Of a stretch of 64,000 nucleotides of DNA, positions 8,001-18,393 are shown piece by piece. The first letter of the stretch is position 1, and the number at the start of each line of letters is the position of its first letter. This stretch comes from Pelagimonas varians. Lineage in GTDB: Bacteria; Pseudomonadota; Alphaproteobacteria; Rhodobacterales; Rhodobacteraceae. The position numbers and the translations under genes are program-made. Below the pieces are notes generated by a model that did no database searches, was not told the DNA's origin, and saw nothing but the letters and a program-made list of their open reading frames with translations. The stretch spans positions 62,001 to 126,000 of the forward strand of contig NZ_QKMF01000011.1 of NCBI RefSeq assembly GCF_003208435.1. Direction: 5' to 3'.

Positions 8001-8852
8001 ATGTTTAAGAAACTCACCCTCTCGGCCCTGACGGCCTTGGCTATTGGCACCACCGGTGCCATGGCAGCGGGCACCGGCGGCCATATCGAGAATATCGACT
8101 TCTCGTTTGATGGTGCCTTCGGTGCTTACGATCAGGCACAGCTGCAGCGCGGCCTTCAGGTTTATACTGAAGTCTGTGCAAGCTGTCATGGTCTGCAATA
8201 CGTCCCTCTGCGCACCTTGGGTGACGCGGGCGGCCCACAGTTCTCCGAAGCAGAAGTCCGCGCTTATGCCGAACAGAACTTCGAGATCTTCGACGAAGCT
8301 CTTGATGACTTCCGTCCGGCCATTCCTGCGGACAACTTCCCGGCCAACACCTCGGCTGGGGCACCTGACTTGACCTTGATGGCCAAGGCCCGCGCTGGTT
8401 TCCATGGCCCCTACGGGCTGGGCATCAACCAGTTCTTCAAAGGCATTGGTGGACCGGAATACATCGTTGCACTGCTCAACGGCTATGCCGATGCGCCGGA
8501 CTGTACACCTGACGATATGGAAGGTGCCTACAACACAGTCTTCGCATCCGGTGGCTACCCCGAGTCCTGCAAGGACGAAGCAGGCCATCACCTGTATCCA
8601 GGCAGCTGGATTGCAATGGGCCAGCCTTTGTACGGTGAAGATGTGGAATATGCCGATGGTCACCCGACCACTTTGCACCACGAAGCTGAAGATGTTGCAG
8701 CCTTCCTGATGTGGGCCGCAGAGCCCAAAATGATGGCGCGCAAACAGGCTGGTTTTACCGCTGTTTTGTTTCTGACTGTGCTTTCGGTTCTTTTGTATCT
8801 GACCAACAAGCGCATCTGGAAGCCGGTTAAATACGGCCGCAAAGACAGCTAA
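8001..8852 (+). CDS. petC: Cytochrome c1 of the bc1 complex
   Basis: A 283-residue haem c subunit that passes electrons from the Rieske protein to soluble or membrane cytochrome c. The Sec signal peptide is [20 protein letters not shown] with cleavage likely after AMA (residue 22). The haem site CASCH has Cys59, Cys62 and His63. The axial Met is probably in [12 protein letters not shown] single C-terminal transmembrane helix ([14 protein letters not shown]) is followed by a basic stop-transfer segment. It is the last gene of the operon and is followed by a strong terminator. Confidence 0.97.
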   Translation: MFKKLTLSALTALAIGTTGAMAAGTGGHIENIDFSFDGAFGAYDQAQLQRGLQVYTEVCASCHGLQYVPLRTLGDAGGPQFSEAEVRAYAEQNFEIFDEALDDFRPAIPADNFPANTSAGAPDLTLMAKARAGFHGPYGLGINQFFKGIGGPEYIVALLNGYADAPDCTPDDMEGAYNTVFASGGYPESCKDEAGHHLYPGSWIAMGQPLYGEDVEYADGHPTTLHHEAEDVAAFLMWAAEPKMMARKQAGFTAVLFLTVLSVLLYLTNKRIWKPVKYGRKDS

Positions 8853-8871
8853 GTCTAAAGACAAGAAAATC

Positions 8872-8906
8872 AAAAAGCCCCGCCAATTTGGTGGGGCTTT
8901 TTTTTA
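8872..8906. terminator. Bidirectional intrinsic terminator between petC and thiQ
   Basis: AGCCCCGCC (8876-8884) pairs with GGTGGGGCT (8890-8898) around a 5-nt loop. A run of eight Ts follows on the plus strand, and a run of As precedes the stem, giving Ts on the minus strand. It serves the convergent petABC and thiBPQ operons. Confidence 0.9.
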
Positions 8907-8923
8907 TGGGCTAGTTTTATTGG

Positions 8924-9631
8924 TTAGGCTTGGGACGTGCCGACGTAGTCGCGATACGCTTCAGGCGGATTGGCAAAGAACGCAGCGGTTGCAACAGGCA
9001 GATGTACTTTGCCTTCTGCAACCAGAACCACATCTTCGGCGAAACGGCGCGCGTCAGCTGGCGCATGGGTCACCATAACGACCAACGCCCCCAAACTGCC
9101 CGCCACTTCGCGCACCAACGCCAGCATTTCGGCCTTCAAGGCAGGGCCAAGTGCCGAAAACGGTTCATCCAGCAAGATTATAGGCCGTCCTTGCAGCATC
9201 ACCCGCGCCAGTGCTGCACGGCTCTGCTGCCCGCCCGACAAGGTGCCCGGAGTTCGCCCGCTCATCCCTGCCAAACCTACCCGTTTCAAAGCGCCCTCGA
9301 TACGCACTTGATCCTCTTGCGATGCGCGTCGACCATTTGGTTTAAGCGCCAGCAGAAGGTTCCGGAATACCGTCAAATGTGGGAACAGGTTGCCGTCTTG
9401 AAACAAGATAGATACAGGCCGCTTGTCTGGGGGAAGCTGCGTCAGGTCCTTGCCGCTCCACCCCACTGCACCGCTATCTAGCAGGCGAAACCCCGCAATG
9501 ACGTCCAGCAACGTAGACTTGCCCGCGCCAGATGGACCCAGCACCGCCACCCTGCGGCCAGGAGCCAAAGAAAGCGATCCGGTCAGGGCACTGCCGTCCA
9601 TCACGACATTCAAGTTTTCAAGTGTCAGCAC
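8924..9631 (-). CDS. thiQ: Thiamine ABC transporter ATP-binding protein
   Basis: The cytoplasmic ATPase (235 residues) that powers thiamine/TPP uptake by ThiBPQ. Walker A is GPSGAGKST, the ABC signature is LSGGQQSRAALARVM, Walker B is IILLDEPFSALG, and the switch His is in VTHAPADA. I chose the GTG at 9631, which has GGAGGG seven nt upstream and gives the usual VLTLENLNV start. An in-frame TTG at 9652 would extend the protein by seven residues without a ribosome site. The gene overlaps the end of thiP by 14 nt. Assignment to thiamine rather than iron or another substrate rests on the riboswitch upstream of the operon. Confidence 0.93.
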   Translation of the reverse strand: MLTLENLNVVMDGSALTGSLSLAPGRRVAVLGPSGAGKSTLLDVIAGFRLLDSGAVGWSGKDLTQLPPDKRPVSILFQDGNLFPHLTVFRNLLLALKPNGRRASQEDQVRIEGALKRVGLAGMSGRTPGTLSGGQQSRAALARVMLQGRPIILLDEPFSALGPALKAEMLALVREVAGSLGALVVMVTHAPADARRFAEDVVLVAEGKVHLPVATAAFFANPPEAYRDYVGTSQA

Positions 9632-11138
9632 CCACGCGCCCTCCGCGATCAAACAACCAAAACAAACTGAAACTCAGTATCAGTAACAACAGGGCCGCCC
9701 CTGCTGCGGCTTCCATCTGGTAAGCCCCCATCAAGCGGTAAACTTGCAATGGCAGCGTTGCGCGGTCTGGATCTGCGAACAAGGCAATCACCCCAAGGTC
9801 GCCCATCGCCAAAGCCGCCGTTAGCCCCGCCGCAAAGCCCATGGGCCGGCGCAGGCGCGGTAGCCAAACAAGCCGTAACCATGCCAACGATGTCATGCGC
9901 AGCGTTGATCGCAGGCGGCCGAAGTCCTGTTCGACGGCTTCAGCCTCAGGGCGCAAAATCCGCAAGGCAAACGGCAGCGCCATCATCGCATTCACCACGG
10001 TTGTCACAGGCAAAGCCATACTGAACGGGTTCACGAACGGCCGCAAAATCAAAAACAGACCAGTGCCAAGCACCAATGGAGACATGGCAATTGCCGCCAC
10101 CGAAAGCAGCTCTCCGCGGCGATTGGCCAAGGGCAGTGCCCATAACATGCAAAGCGCGGTTGATGCCAACGCAACCATAACCGAATGCTTTGCTGCGACC
10201 CACGTGCCCATCCCCCCGCCAGCCATTAGCCCCGGAAAACCGCGCAAAACAACCAAGGCCAGCGGCACGAGTAAAAACGCAGCGGCAGCCAAGATCCACA
10301 GCGTGTCGCATATCCGCGGTACCGCCCCCCGCCCGTCCCAACGAGGGACCTGACGGCCACGGCCAGTGCCAAAGCCCTGAGCTGGGGCCAGCTTCAGTGC
10401 AATCATCCCTGCAATAACCGCCATTGCAAGTTGCAGCATGGCCAGAGTCGCAGCCCGTCCAAGGTCAAAATCAAACCGCATCGCCTGATATATCGCCAGT
10501 TCGACCGTTGTCGCACGCGGTCCACCGCCCAGCGTCAAGGCGACGGCAAAACTGGTCAGACAGATTACAAAAATCACCGCAAATGCACCCGGTGCAATGC
10601 GCCGAATGAGCGGCCATTCCAATGTCAAAAATTGGCCCCAGGGGCTTAGTCCCATTGAAGCTGCCAGCCGAAATCTTTCGCCGGGGATGGCCAACCATGC
10701 CTGCAACAGCATCCGCGTTGCCAAAGGCAAATTGAAAAAGACATGCGCCAGAATAACCCCGTGCAGCCCATAGATGTCCAGTTTTGGCCCGCCCAAGGCC
10801 GCCATAACCGTGTTGACCAGCCCATTTTGGCCAAAGACCGCAATCAATCCCATCACGGCGACAATGACCGGCAAAATAAAAGGTGCCCCAAGCAGAGACA
10901 CCAACAGACTGCGACCCCAAAAATGTCGCCGCGCCAAAGCACGCGCCACCGGGATCGCAAGTGCCACCGAGAAAAAGCCAGACAAAAGCGCCTGCCAAAT
11001 CGTGAACTGCAAAGCTTCAAGATCGCCGGGGCGAAAAGCCCCAAGCCCTCCGGACCGAACGAGAACAGCCGCGATTGGCCCCAGCGTCAAAAGCGCCAGG
11101 ACCAATGCTGCGGTTATTGCGACAGCGCGCTGCGCCAT
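9618..11138 (-). CDS. thiP: Thiamine/TPP ABC transporter permease
   Basis: A 506-residue inner-membrane permease of the fused type, with two binding-protein-dependent transport domains and about twelve transmembrane helices. The first half carries the EAA-like loop LAASMGLSPWGQFLTLEWP (about residues 182-200); the second carries STLRMTSLAWLRLVWLPRL. Fusion of both permease halves in one chain is typical of ThiP and of iron permeases of the FbpB type. Its start overlaps the end of thiB by 25 nt and its end overlaps thiQ, so the three genes form one translationally linked operon. Confidence 0.92.
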   Translation of the reverse strand: MAQRAVAITAALVLALLTLGPIAAVLVRSGGLGAFRPGDLEALQFTIWQALLSGFFSVALAIPVARALARRHFWGRSLLVSLLGAPFILPVIVAVMGLIAVFGQNGLVNTVMAALGGPKLDIYGLHGVILAHVFFNLPLATRMLLQAWLAIPGERFRLAASMGLSPWGQFLTLEWPLIRRIAPGAFAVIFVICLTSFAVALTLGGGPRATTVELAIYQAMRFDFDLGRAATLAMLQLAMAVIAGMIALKLAPAQGFGTGRGRQVPRWDGRGAVPRICDTLWILAAAAFLLVPLALVVLRGFPGLMAGGGMGTWVAAKHSVMVALASTALCMLWALPLANRRGELLSVAAIAMSPLVLGTGLFLILRPFVNPFSMALPVTTVVNAMMALPFALRILRPEAEAVEQDFGRLRSTLRMTSLAWLRLVWLPRLRRPMGFAAGLTAALAMGDLGVIALFADPDRATLPLQVYRLMGAYQMEAAAGAALLLLILSFSLFWLFDRGGRVGADT

Positions 11139-12106
11139 GCTTCGATCGCTTGATCACGTAGATCAGCTGCTTCGTCCTCTGTATAAAACAGAACCTTTTC
11201 CGGCATATCCAATTTCTGGAAACCCTCTGGCCATTGATCTTGTGGAAGTGCAGCAGGGATTGACCAATTGCCAGTCGCGATCATGCTCTGAAAGGCTTCG
11301 CTTAGGACGAAAGTCATGAACTGGTCGGCTAGTTCAGGCTGATCCGTGCCGGCCAGTTTTGCCGCCAGTTCGACCATGAAATAGTGACCTTCGGGGAAAA
11401 TCGCAGCTTTCTTTGTCTCATCGCCTTCCGCGATAATATGGTACGCAGGTGAGGTCGTGTAAGACAGAACCATGTCGGCCTCACCGTCAGTGAACATACC
11501 GTAGCTTTCGGACCAACCACGTGTCACCGTTACAATTTTCGGTGCCAATTTGGCCCAAGCCTCTTGAGCCTGATCCCCGTAAACTGCATTCACCCACAAA
11601 ACCAGTGCGAGGCCAGAGATCGAACTACGGGGATCTTGGATCACGAGACGCAGGTCATCAGGGGCGTTCAGCAATTCATCAAAACTCGCCGGTGCACTGT
11701 CGATCTTAGTCGTGTTGTAGATAAAAGCCGTATGCCCGTAGTTGAACGGCAAGAACATTTCATCCGTCCAGTCTATCGGCAAGGTCAAGCCATCAAGCGC
11801 AACTCCATGCGACGCAAACAGGCCGGATTCGCGGGCCTTCTTGGTCACATCCGTGTTCAGGCCAATCACAACATCTGCGTCGGTTTTATCGCCTTCAAGC
11901 AAAACACGCGGCAAAAGATCGCCGGGTTTGAACTGCAAATCGCAGTCGCATTGGGCTTCGAACAGCTCCTCTATTTTCGGGCCGGGGCCCCACTCAGAGA
12001 CGAAGTAATCAGGGGCGTAGACTGTCAGAACAGGGGTATCGGCAAGCCCAAGACTTGCGGTCAGGCTTCCTGCAACAAACGTAATGGCCATCAAGGGCGT
12101 TTTCAC
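11114..12106 (-). CDS. thiB: Thiamine/TPP ABC transporter substrate-binding protein
   Basis: The periplasmic binding protein of the importer. A signal peptide (MKTPLMAITFVAGSLTASLG, then LAD) is followed by the ThiB-type mature start TPVLTVYAPDYFVSEWGPGP, and later GWSESYGMFTDGEADMVLSY. I prefer the GTG at 12106: the GGAGG at 12117-12113 is six nt upstream of it, whereas an ATG at 12112 would touch that ribosome site directly. The mature protein is of normal length for the family. Expression is probably shut off by TPP through the riboswitch about 60 nt upstream. Confidence 0.93.
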   Translation of the reverse strand: MKTPLMAITFVAGSLTASLGLADTPVLTVYAPDYFVSEWGPGPKIEELFEAQCDCDLQFKPGDLLPRVLLEGDKTDADVVIGLNTDVTKKARESGLFASHGVALDGLTLPIDWTDEMFLPFNYGHTAFIYNTTKIDSAPASFDELLNAPDDLRLVIQDPRSSISGLALVLWVNAVYGDQAQEAWAKLAPKIVTVTRGWSESYGMFTDGEADMVLSYTTSPAYHIIAEGDETKKAAIFPEGHYFMVELAAKLAGTDQPELADQFMTFVLSEAFQSMIATGNWSIPAALPQDQWPEGFQKLDMPEKVLFYTEDEAADLRDQAIEAWRSALSQ

Positions 12107-12167
12107 GGGCATCCTCCAAGAATGCGGCGGATGGGTCGGTTCAGGCCGCATTTTTGCATAGTCCCTA

Positions 12168-12262
12168 CCTTTCCTCCGCCGGTGTTAACCGGTTCAGGTT
12201 CGACGGGTTCGCATGCGCATCTCAGCAGGAAGGTTTTGCCCCATCCAGCACCCCGAGGTGGC
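12168..12262 (-). promoter_or_regulatory. TPP riboswitch (THI element)
   Basis: Read on the minus strand, the segment has the conserved THI features: the TCGGGGTGC start (12256-12248), CTGAGA (12225-12220), then ACCCGT followed by the ACCTGAACCGG segment (12199-12189), and the closing GGCGGAGGAAAG. It lies directly upstream of thiB. Between it and the thiB ribosome site is an expression platform: AATGCGGC (12152-12145) pairs with GCCGCATT (12128-12121), ending three nt before GGAGG. There is no T-run after that hairpin, so control of translation initiation is more likely than termination. Confidence 0.95.
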
Positions 12263-12358
12263 CGTGACGCTAGGGCGGCTGAGTGAAATGTGCAAGCGAA
12301 AACCCTTGAGCCTTGGCCCCTGCTGGCCTAGGAACCCAAGGCAAAGGAGACCCCGCGC

Positions 12359-13465
12359 ATGAGCCTCAATTCTTTTGGTCATCTCTTCCGTGTCACTACC
12401 TGGGGCGAAAGCCATGGGCCTGCCTTGGGGGCCACTGTTGATGGCTGCCCTCCGGGGATCAACATCACCGAAGACATGCTGCAAACGTGGCTGGACAAGC
12501 GAAAGCCGGGCCAGAACAAGTACACCACGCAGCGGCGTGAAGCCGATGCCGTGCGCATTCTGTCCGGCGTTTTTGAAGGGAAAACCACAGGCACCCCTAT
12601 TCAGTTGATGATTGAGAATACGGATCAACGCTCAAAGGACTATTCGGAAATTTCGCAAAAATTTCGCCCAGGCCACGCGGATATTACGTATTGGCAAAAA
12701 TATGGAATTCGCGACTACCGAGGCGGAGGACGGTCGTCAGCGCGCGAAACAGCTGCACGCGTTGCAGCTGGCGGTTTGGCCCGTGCGGCCTTGACCCAGC
12801 TTTTGCCCGGCGTTCAGATCAAGGGGTATATGGTTCAAATGGGACCGCGCGGTATTGATCGCACGCTTTTCGACGATGAAGCGATCGAGCAGAACCCGTT
12901 TTGGTGCCCCGACCCCGAGGCCGCCGAAAACTGGGCGGGATATCTCGATGGTTTGCGGAAATCCGGCGATAGCGTTGGTGCCGTGATCGAAGTTGTGGCG
13001 CGCGGCGTCCCAGCCGGGCTAGGTGCCCCGATCTATGGTAAACTCGACACGGACATCACAGCTGCAATGATGTCCATCAATGCGGTCAAGGCCGTCGAAA
13101 TCGGCGACGGCATGGCATCCGCTTGCCTTACCGGAACTGAAAACGCTGATGAAATCAGCATGAGCCCAGACGGGCCTGTCTTTTCTTCAAACCATGCCGG
13201 TGGCATATTGGGCGGCATTTCCAGCGGTCAAGAAATTGTGACACGTTTTGCGGTCAAGCCAACATCATCGATCTTGAACACCCGCAAAACTGTGACGATT
13301 GACGGTCAAAATACTGAAATCATAACCAAGGGACGGCATGATCCTTGTGTTGGCATTCGGGCCGTTCCCGTGGGCGAGGCTATGATGGCCTGTGTCATTC
13401 TTGACCACTACCTTTTGCACCGTGGTCAGATCGGCGATGCCGGAGGCAAGATCGGTTCCCAATAA
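12359..13465 (+). CDS. aroC: Chorismate synthase
   Basis: Catalyses the last step of the shikimate pathway, EPSP to chorismate, using reduced FMN. Its 368 residues are the normal length. The start [20 protein letters not shown] is diagnostic, and later signatures include [33 protein letters not shown] (about residues 120-138) and the C-terminal [13 protein letters not shown] with [21 protein letters not shown] lies 8 nt upstream of the ATG. The gene is divergent from the thiBPQ operon and ends three bp from the convergent chemoreceptor. Confidence 0.98.
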   Translation: MSLNSFGHLFRVTTWGESHGPALGATVDGCPPGINITEDMLQTWLDKRKPGQNKYTTQRREADAVRILSGVFEGKTTGTPIQLMIENTDQRSKDYSEISQKFRPGHADITYWQKYGIRDYRGGGRSSARETAARVAAGGLARAALTQLLPGVQIKGYMVQMGPRGIDRTLFDDEAIEQNPFWCPDPEAAENWAGYLDGLRKSGDSVGAVIEVVARGVPAGLGAPIYGKLDTDITAAMMSINAVKAVEIGDGMASACLTGTENADEISMSPDGPVFSSNHAGGILGGISSGQEIVTRFAVKPTSSILNTRKTVTIDGQNTEIITKGRHDPCVGIRAVPVGEAMMACVILDHYLLHRGQIGDAGGKIGSQ

Positions 13466-13468
13466 CCG

Positions 13469-15514
13469 TTAGAAGTCTTTCCATTGGTCCGCATTGGCCG
13501 CCATCGCCGGCTGGTGCGGCTCCATTGGAACGGGATCGGGTTCTACCACATCTTGCGACCACGTTTCGATGTCCGGCTCCTTCGCCTCACTGTTGTTTGG
13601 CTGATCGTCCCAATCCGCACTGGTGTTCATATACGCTTGTTGCCCGGGGTTTTCGACCTGCTCACCGTGGGCACTGGCATCTTGACCACGCCAATCTGAG
13701 TTGTCGTCATCACCATAGTGTGCCGTGCCGAACTCGTGGCCGGGCACATTTTCAGTATGGAGAATGTCGTCTTGTGGAATCTCGCCCCCAGCAAACCTCT
13801 CTAGCAATTCGGTCAAACGGGTTGCTTCATGGTTCAATGCTTGGCTGGACGCTGTGGCATTGCCAACCATAGCAGCATTTTGTTGTGTCACCTTGTCCAG
13901 CTCTGCAACGCCAACATTGATTTCCTTCACGGCACTGGCCTGTTCGCGCGATGCAATCGCAATGCCCGCTACCATTTCAGATACGCTCGTTACGCTTTCG
14001 ACGATTTGGCCAAGTGTGACCGACGTTTGCTGAACAAGTTTTTCGCCATCCTCGACCTGGGCAGTGCTGTTCAGAACAAGATCCTTGATTTCGCTAGCGG
14101 ATTCAGCCGCCCGTTGCGCCAATCCGCGCACTTCGGATGCAACCACAGCAAACCCCTTGCCAGTTTCACCGGCGCGCGCAGCTTCAACACCCGCATTCAG
14201 TGCCAAAAGGTTGGTCTGAAAGGCAATGTCGTCAATCACGCCGATGATCTGTGTGATTTGCTCTGAGGATGCGGCAATGGAGCTCATGGCCTCCATCGCA
14301 CGTGTCATGACTTCGCCGCCCTCTTCGGCGCGGCGGCGACCTTCACCGACCTTGTCATCGGCTTCTTGCGCTCGGCACGCCGCGTTTTGCACGCTTTCCG
14401 ATAGCTCGTCCAAGGCTGCGGCGGATTCCTCAAGTGTTGCGGCTTGAACCTCCGCTCTTCGCGACATCTCATCGGACATCGTAGACAACTCACACGAATT
14501 TCCCTCAACCGTCTTGGCGCTGCCTCTAAGCGATTCCACCAGTTCTTCTAGCGACATGGCCAACTCATTGAAGTCTTGACACAAATGGACATAGCCACCC
14601 CCCAAATCGTCCCAATCCTCAACAACAATGCGATCCTGCAATGCCCCCGATTTGAGGTTTTTCATGGAATGACCAAGAGTTTCGAACAATTCAATGCGGC
14701 GGTCACTTTCTTGGCTAACTTTTGCGGCAGCGGCTTGGCCCTTTGCCATCTTGTTGCGTAGAATATCAAGCTGACGCGCAATTTCGCCCATTTCGTCCTT
14801 GCGGTTGATATCAGATACTGCGGTTTCGTAGTCTTTGGCGGCAATGCGTCCAACCGACGTTGCCGCACGCTGAATTGGATTGACCAACATCCGGCCAAAA
14901 GCCAAGGCCAACCCCAAACCGATCACAGTAGAGACTGCCAGCGCGACAGACATCAAAAGTGTACTCTTGCTCACCAACTCGAGCGTATTTGCACTCGCGG
15001 TCTCAGACTTTTCACTCAGAACGCTGTGTTCATGGGCGAGAACGTCCAAGCCGCCTTGCAGCAAAGGGATTACCCTGTTGCGAAAATCACGAGATCGCTC
15101 ATGGCCCAAAGCCACGCGAATTTGTGGCATGTCAGCCAGTAGGCCAGCCAAATCATCCCTTGCAGAACTTAGAGCGGCCGAAACATCGAGATATACATCT
15201 TGTTGCCCCGTATATTCCGAAATCAGGACCAGCGCCGTGTCAATTCCGGCCACGGCTGATGTTAAATTGTCTTCCAGCCCGTCAAATGCTGCCTGCTCGC
15301 CTCGGTCAATCATCAAGACGTTCAGCAGGGCACGTTCGGTATTGCTTTGCACCTGCGAAACCTTGATGTCGATTTCTGCCGTGTGGCTGGATTCGACTAC
15401 AAACCCGCCGACCCGAGTATTGCTGACAACGCCAAAAAATACGCTGCTGACCATCAATGTGAGAAACGCGCCTGCCAGCGCAAACACTTGGATGCGGATC
15501 GAAAACCTGCTCAT
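13469..15514 (-). CDS. Methyl-accepting chemotaxis protein
   Basis: A transmembrane chemoreceptor of 681 residues. The first helix (about 8-28) and the second (about 185-206) flank a periplasmic helical sensor domain. HAMP follows (GRMLVNPIQRAATSVGRIAA, then KDEMGEIARQLDILRNKM). The cytoplasmic hairpin tip reads IDDIAFQTNLLALNAGVEAA, the CheA/CheW contact region. After the signalling domain comes a roughly 90-residue acidic, probably flexible tail ending QWKDF, which fits the xWxxF pattern of the CheR/CheB-tethering pentapeptide. The ligand is unknown and no che operon is nearby. The gene ends three bp from aroC, tail to tail. Confidence 0.94.
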   Translation of the reverse strand: MSRFSIRIQVFALAGAFLTLMVSSVFFGVVSNTRVGGFVVESSHTAEIDIKVSQVQSNTERALLNVLMIDRGEQAAFDGLEDNLTSAVAGIDTALVLISEYTGQQDVYLDVSAALSSARDDLAGLLADMPQIRVALGHERSRDFRNRVIPLLQGGLDVLAHEHSVLSEKSETASANTLELVSKSTLLMSVALAVSTVIGLGLALAFGRMLVNPIQRAATSVGRIAAKDYETAVSDINRKDEMGEIARQLDILRNKMAKGQAAAAKVSQESDRRIELFETLGHSMKNLKSGALQDRIVVEDWDDLGGGYVHLCQDFNELAMSLEELVESLRGSAKTVEGNSCELSTMSDEMSRRAEVQAATLEESAAALDELSESVQNAACRAQEADDKVGEGRRRAEEGGEVMTRAMEAMSSIAASSEQITQIIGVIDDIAFQTNLLALNAGVEAARAGETGKGFAVVASEVRGLAQRAAESASEIKDLVLNSTAQVEDGEKLVQQTSVTLGQIVESVTSVSEMVAGIAIASREQASAVKEINVGVAELDKVTQQNAAMVGNATASSQALNHEATRLTELLERFAGGEIPQDDILHTENVPGHEFGTAHYGDDDNSDWRGQDASAHGEQVENPGQQAYMNTSADWDDQPNNSEAKEPDIETWSQDVVEPDPVPMEPHQPAMAANADQWKDF

Positions 15515-15602
15515 TGCCTATTCCCCATTCAGGATGCAGTTGGATTGCAACATGGGTAAGGGGCTGCCCGTTAAGAAAGCCTCGACACGGTCGACTTTCC
15601 GG

Positions 15603-16493
15603 TCAGGTTTTATCTTGCATTTTTCGTATTTCCACAACATGGGAGAGTTGAACCGCCAAAATTCCAGCAGCAATCACCAAGACTCCGATAAAATCAGACG
15701 TCCTCAGTTGCTCTCCTAATAATAGCGCGGCAAAGGCCACCCCTAGAAAGGGATTGAGAAAGTGGAAGGTTGCTGCCCGAACTGCGCCAATCCGGTTCAC
15801 CAACAATACCCATATAAAGGTCGCGGCCAGCCCAGGAACCAATGTCGTATAAACGAAGGCTGCAACCAGCTGTGGAGACCAGATCACTTCAAGGCTTTCA
15901 AACGCCAATCCAAAGGGCCAGAGGAAGGCACTGCCAATCAACATCTGCAACCCGACGATCATCATATAATTCCCGCCCGACAAGGCACCGCGCAGCGCCA
16001 TAGTCGCGACAGTCAGCGCCAACACACCGACCAGACACAAGATCACACCTGTCAGGTCAACACCCTGCCCCAGCCTAGTTCCCATGACCAAAGCCACACC
16101 CGCAATCCCGGCGGCCAAGCCAACCATCGCAACCGGTTTGGGGGCATCTTTCAAAAACAGCCATCCCGCCAAAGCCACCAGCAACGGCATCGTCGATGCG
16201 ATGATCGCTGCAAGCGAGGCTTCTACCCATTGCATCGCCACAAAGTTGAGCCCCAGATACAAGCCGTTTTGGCAGATTCCAAAAATAATGGTGGCGCGCC
16301 ACTGCGCCCGGGTCAAATGCCATGTTTGCTTCATCAATCGGGCAATGATGACCGCGATCAGCCCCGAAATCAAAAACCGGAACGCCAATGTTGTCAAAGG
16401 CGGGGCGGACGCCACAATAATTCTCGCCGATGTAAAGGCCGACGACCACATGGCTGCAAAGGCCAAACCCATTAGTATTGCTCGAATATCCAT
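15603..16493 (-). CDS. DMT superfamily (EamA) transporter
   Basis: An inner-membrane protein of about 296 residues with ten predicted helices in two EamA repeats. The first repeat starts DIRAILMGLAFAAMWSSAFT; the second includes LVNRIGAVRAATFHFLNPFL and the end IGVLVIAAGILAVQL. Family members export amino acids or metabolites; the substrate cannot be inferred. I chose the ATG at 16493, which gives the usual short N-terminus; an ATG at 16517 would add eight residues, and neither has a strong ribosome site. A second, distinct DMT transporter lies at 60086-61063. Confidence 0.85.
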   Translation of the reverse strand: MDIRAILMGLAFAAMWSSAFTSARIIVASAPPLTTLAFRFLISGLIAVIIARLMKQTWHLTRAQWRATIIFGICQNGLYLGLNFVAMQWVEASLAAIIASTMPLLVALAGWLFLKDAPKPVAMVGLAAGIAGVALVMGTRLGQGVDLTGVILCLVGVLALTVATMALRGALSGGNYMMIVGLQMLIGSAFLWPFGLAFESLEVIWSPQLVAAFVYTTLVPGLAATFIWVLLVNRIGAVRAATFHFLNPFLGVAFAALLLGEQLRTSDFIGVLVIAAGILAVQLSHVVEIRKMQDKT

Positions 16494-16630
16494 GTGCCAG
16501 CAGTAGTATCTAAACATGTGGCTGTGAAGTGTATTTGCGGGGGCAGGATTACCTTAATTGCCGGATGGACGCCGGATTGCTAACCTAAATCTATAGATTC
16601 AGAAACATCACGAATTGGAAGGTTCAAACC

Positions 16631-17095
16631 ATGCGCAACATAATGCTTTCACTAGGTTTTTCGCTCATGCCGCTTGCCGCTTTTGCACAGGCGCAGGTCG
16701 ATGCTTCGGACCCCGCGGTTCTGGCAGGCTTGCTTCAGGCTGAAGGTTACACTTTGGAAATCACCACAGACGCTGTCGGGGACCCCTTGCTGAAGGGCAA
16801 GTTGGACGGGACATCGTATGACATCTATTTCTATGATTGCACCAACAACACCGAATGCCGAACCATTCAATTTCAAGTTGGATATGACATGACAAACGGC
16901 ATGTCCCTTGCGCGTGCCAACCAGTGGAATTCAGATATGCGCTATGCTGCGGCACATCTGGACGAAGAAATGGACCCGTTTTTGCAGATGGACATGAACA
17001 TCGATTATGGTGTGAGCGCTGAAAACTTTGTCGACAACTTCAAGATGTGGACAAATGTGCTGGGCCAATTTGAAGATTTCATTGATTGGGACTAA
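16631..17095 (+). CDS. YbjN domain-containing periplasmic protein
   Basis: A 154-residue protein with a Sec signal peptide (MRNIMLSLGFSLMPLAAFA, cleavage near residue 19-21). The mature part matches the YbjN fold: LAGLLQAEGYTLEITTDAVG, then YDIYFYDCTNNTECRTIQF and SLARANQWNSDMRYAAAHLD. The two Cys residues (CTNNTEC) could form a disulfide in the periplasm. YbjN proteins resemble type III secretion chaperones in fold and their role is poorly known. GGAAGG precedes the ATG. The gene is monocistronic and convergent with ccrM. Confidence 0.88.
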   Translation: MRNIMLSLGFSLMPLAAFAQAQVDASDPAVLAGLLQAEGYTLEITTDAVGDPLLKGKLDGTSYDIYFYDCTNNTECRTIQFQVGYDMTNGMSLARANQWNSDMRYAAAHLDEEMDPFLQMDMNIDYGVSAENFVDNFKMWTNVLGQFEDFIDWD

Positions 17096-17110
17096 GTCCG
17101 CAAGTAACGA

Positions 17111-17140
17111 AAAATGCCCCACCTGTCGGACAGGCGGGGC
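17111..17140 (-). terminator. Intrinsic terminator of ccrM
   Basis: GCCCC-A-CCTGT (17116-17126) pairs with ACAGG-C-GGGGC (17130-17140). On the minus strand the stem is followed by ATTTTTCG, a T-run, so it ends the ccrM transcript. On the plus strand it can also fold 3' of the YbjN gene but lacks Ts. Confidence 0.75.
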
Positions 17141-17224
17141 CAGTTGATGCCTGTGACGTATCACATGGCACCGGCGGTGTTCCTTAATTTGTTGAAATCG
17201 TTGCGCTAAGAGCCGTCCGCCCGA

Positions 17225-18349
<1,125 letters not shown>

Positions 18350-18393
18350 CTAATCCCTGCCGCATTTTCGCGGTCGTTGGTTGAGTTCAGAAT

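Noticed and set aside
7866-8873. 335-codon frame on the minus strand
   Set aside because: Antisense to petB/petC and runs into the shared terminator; no family resemblance.
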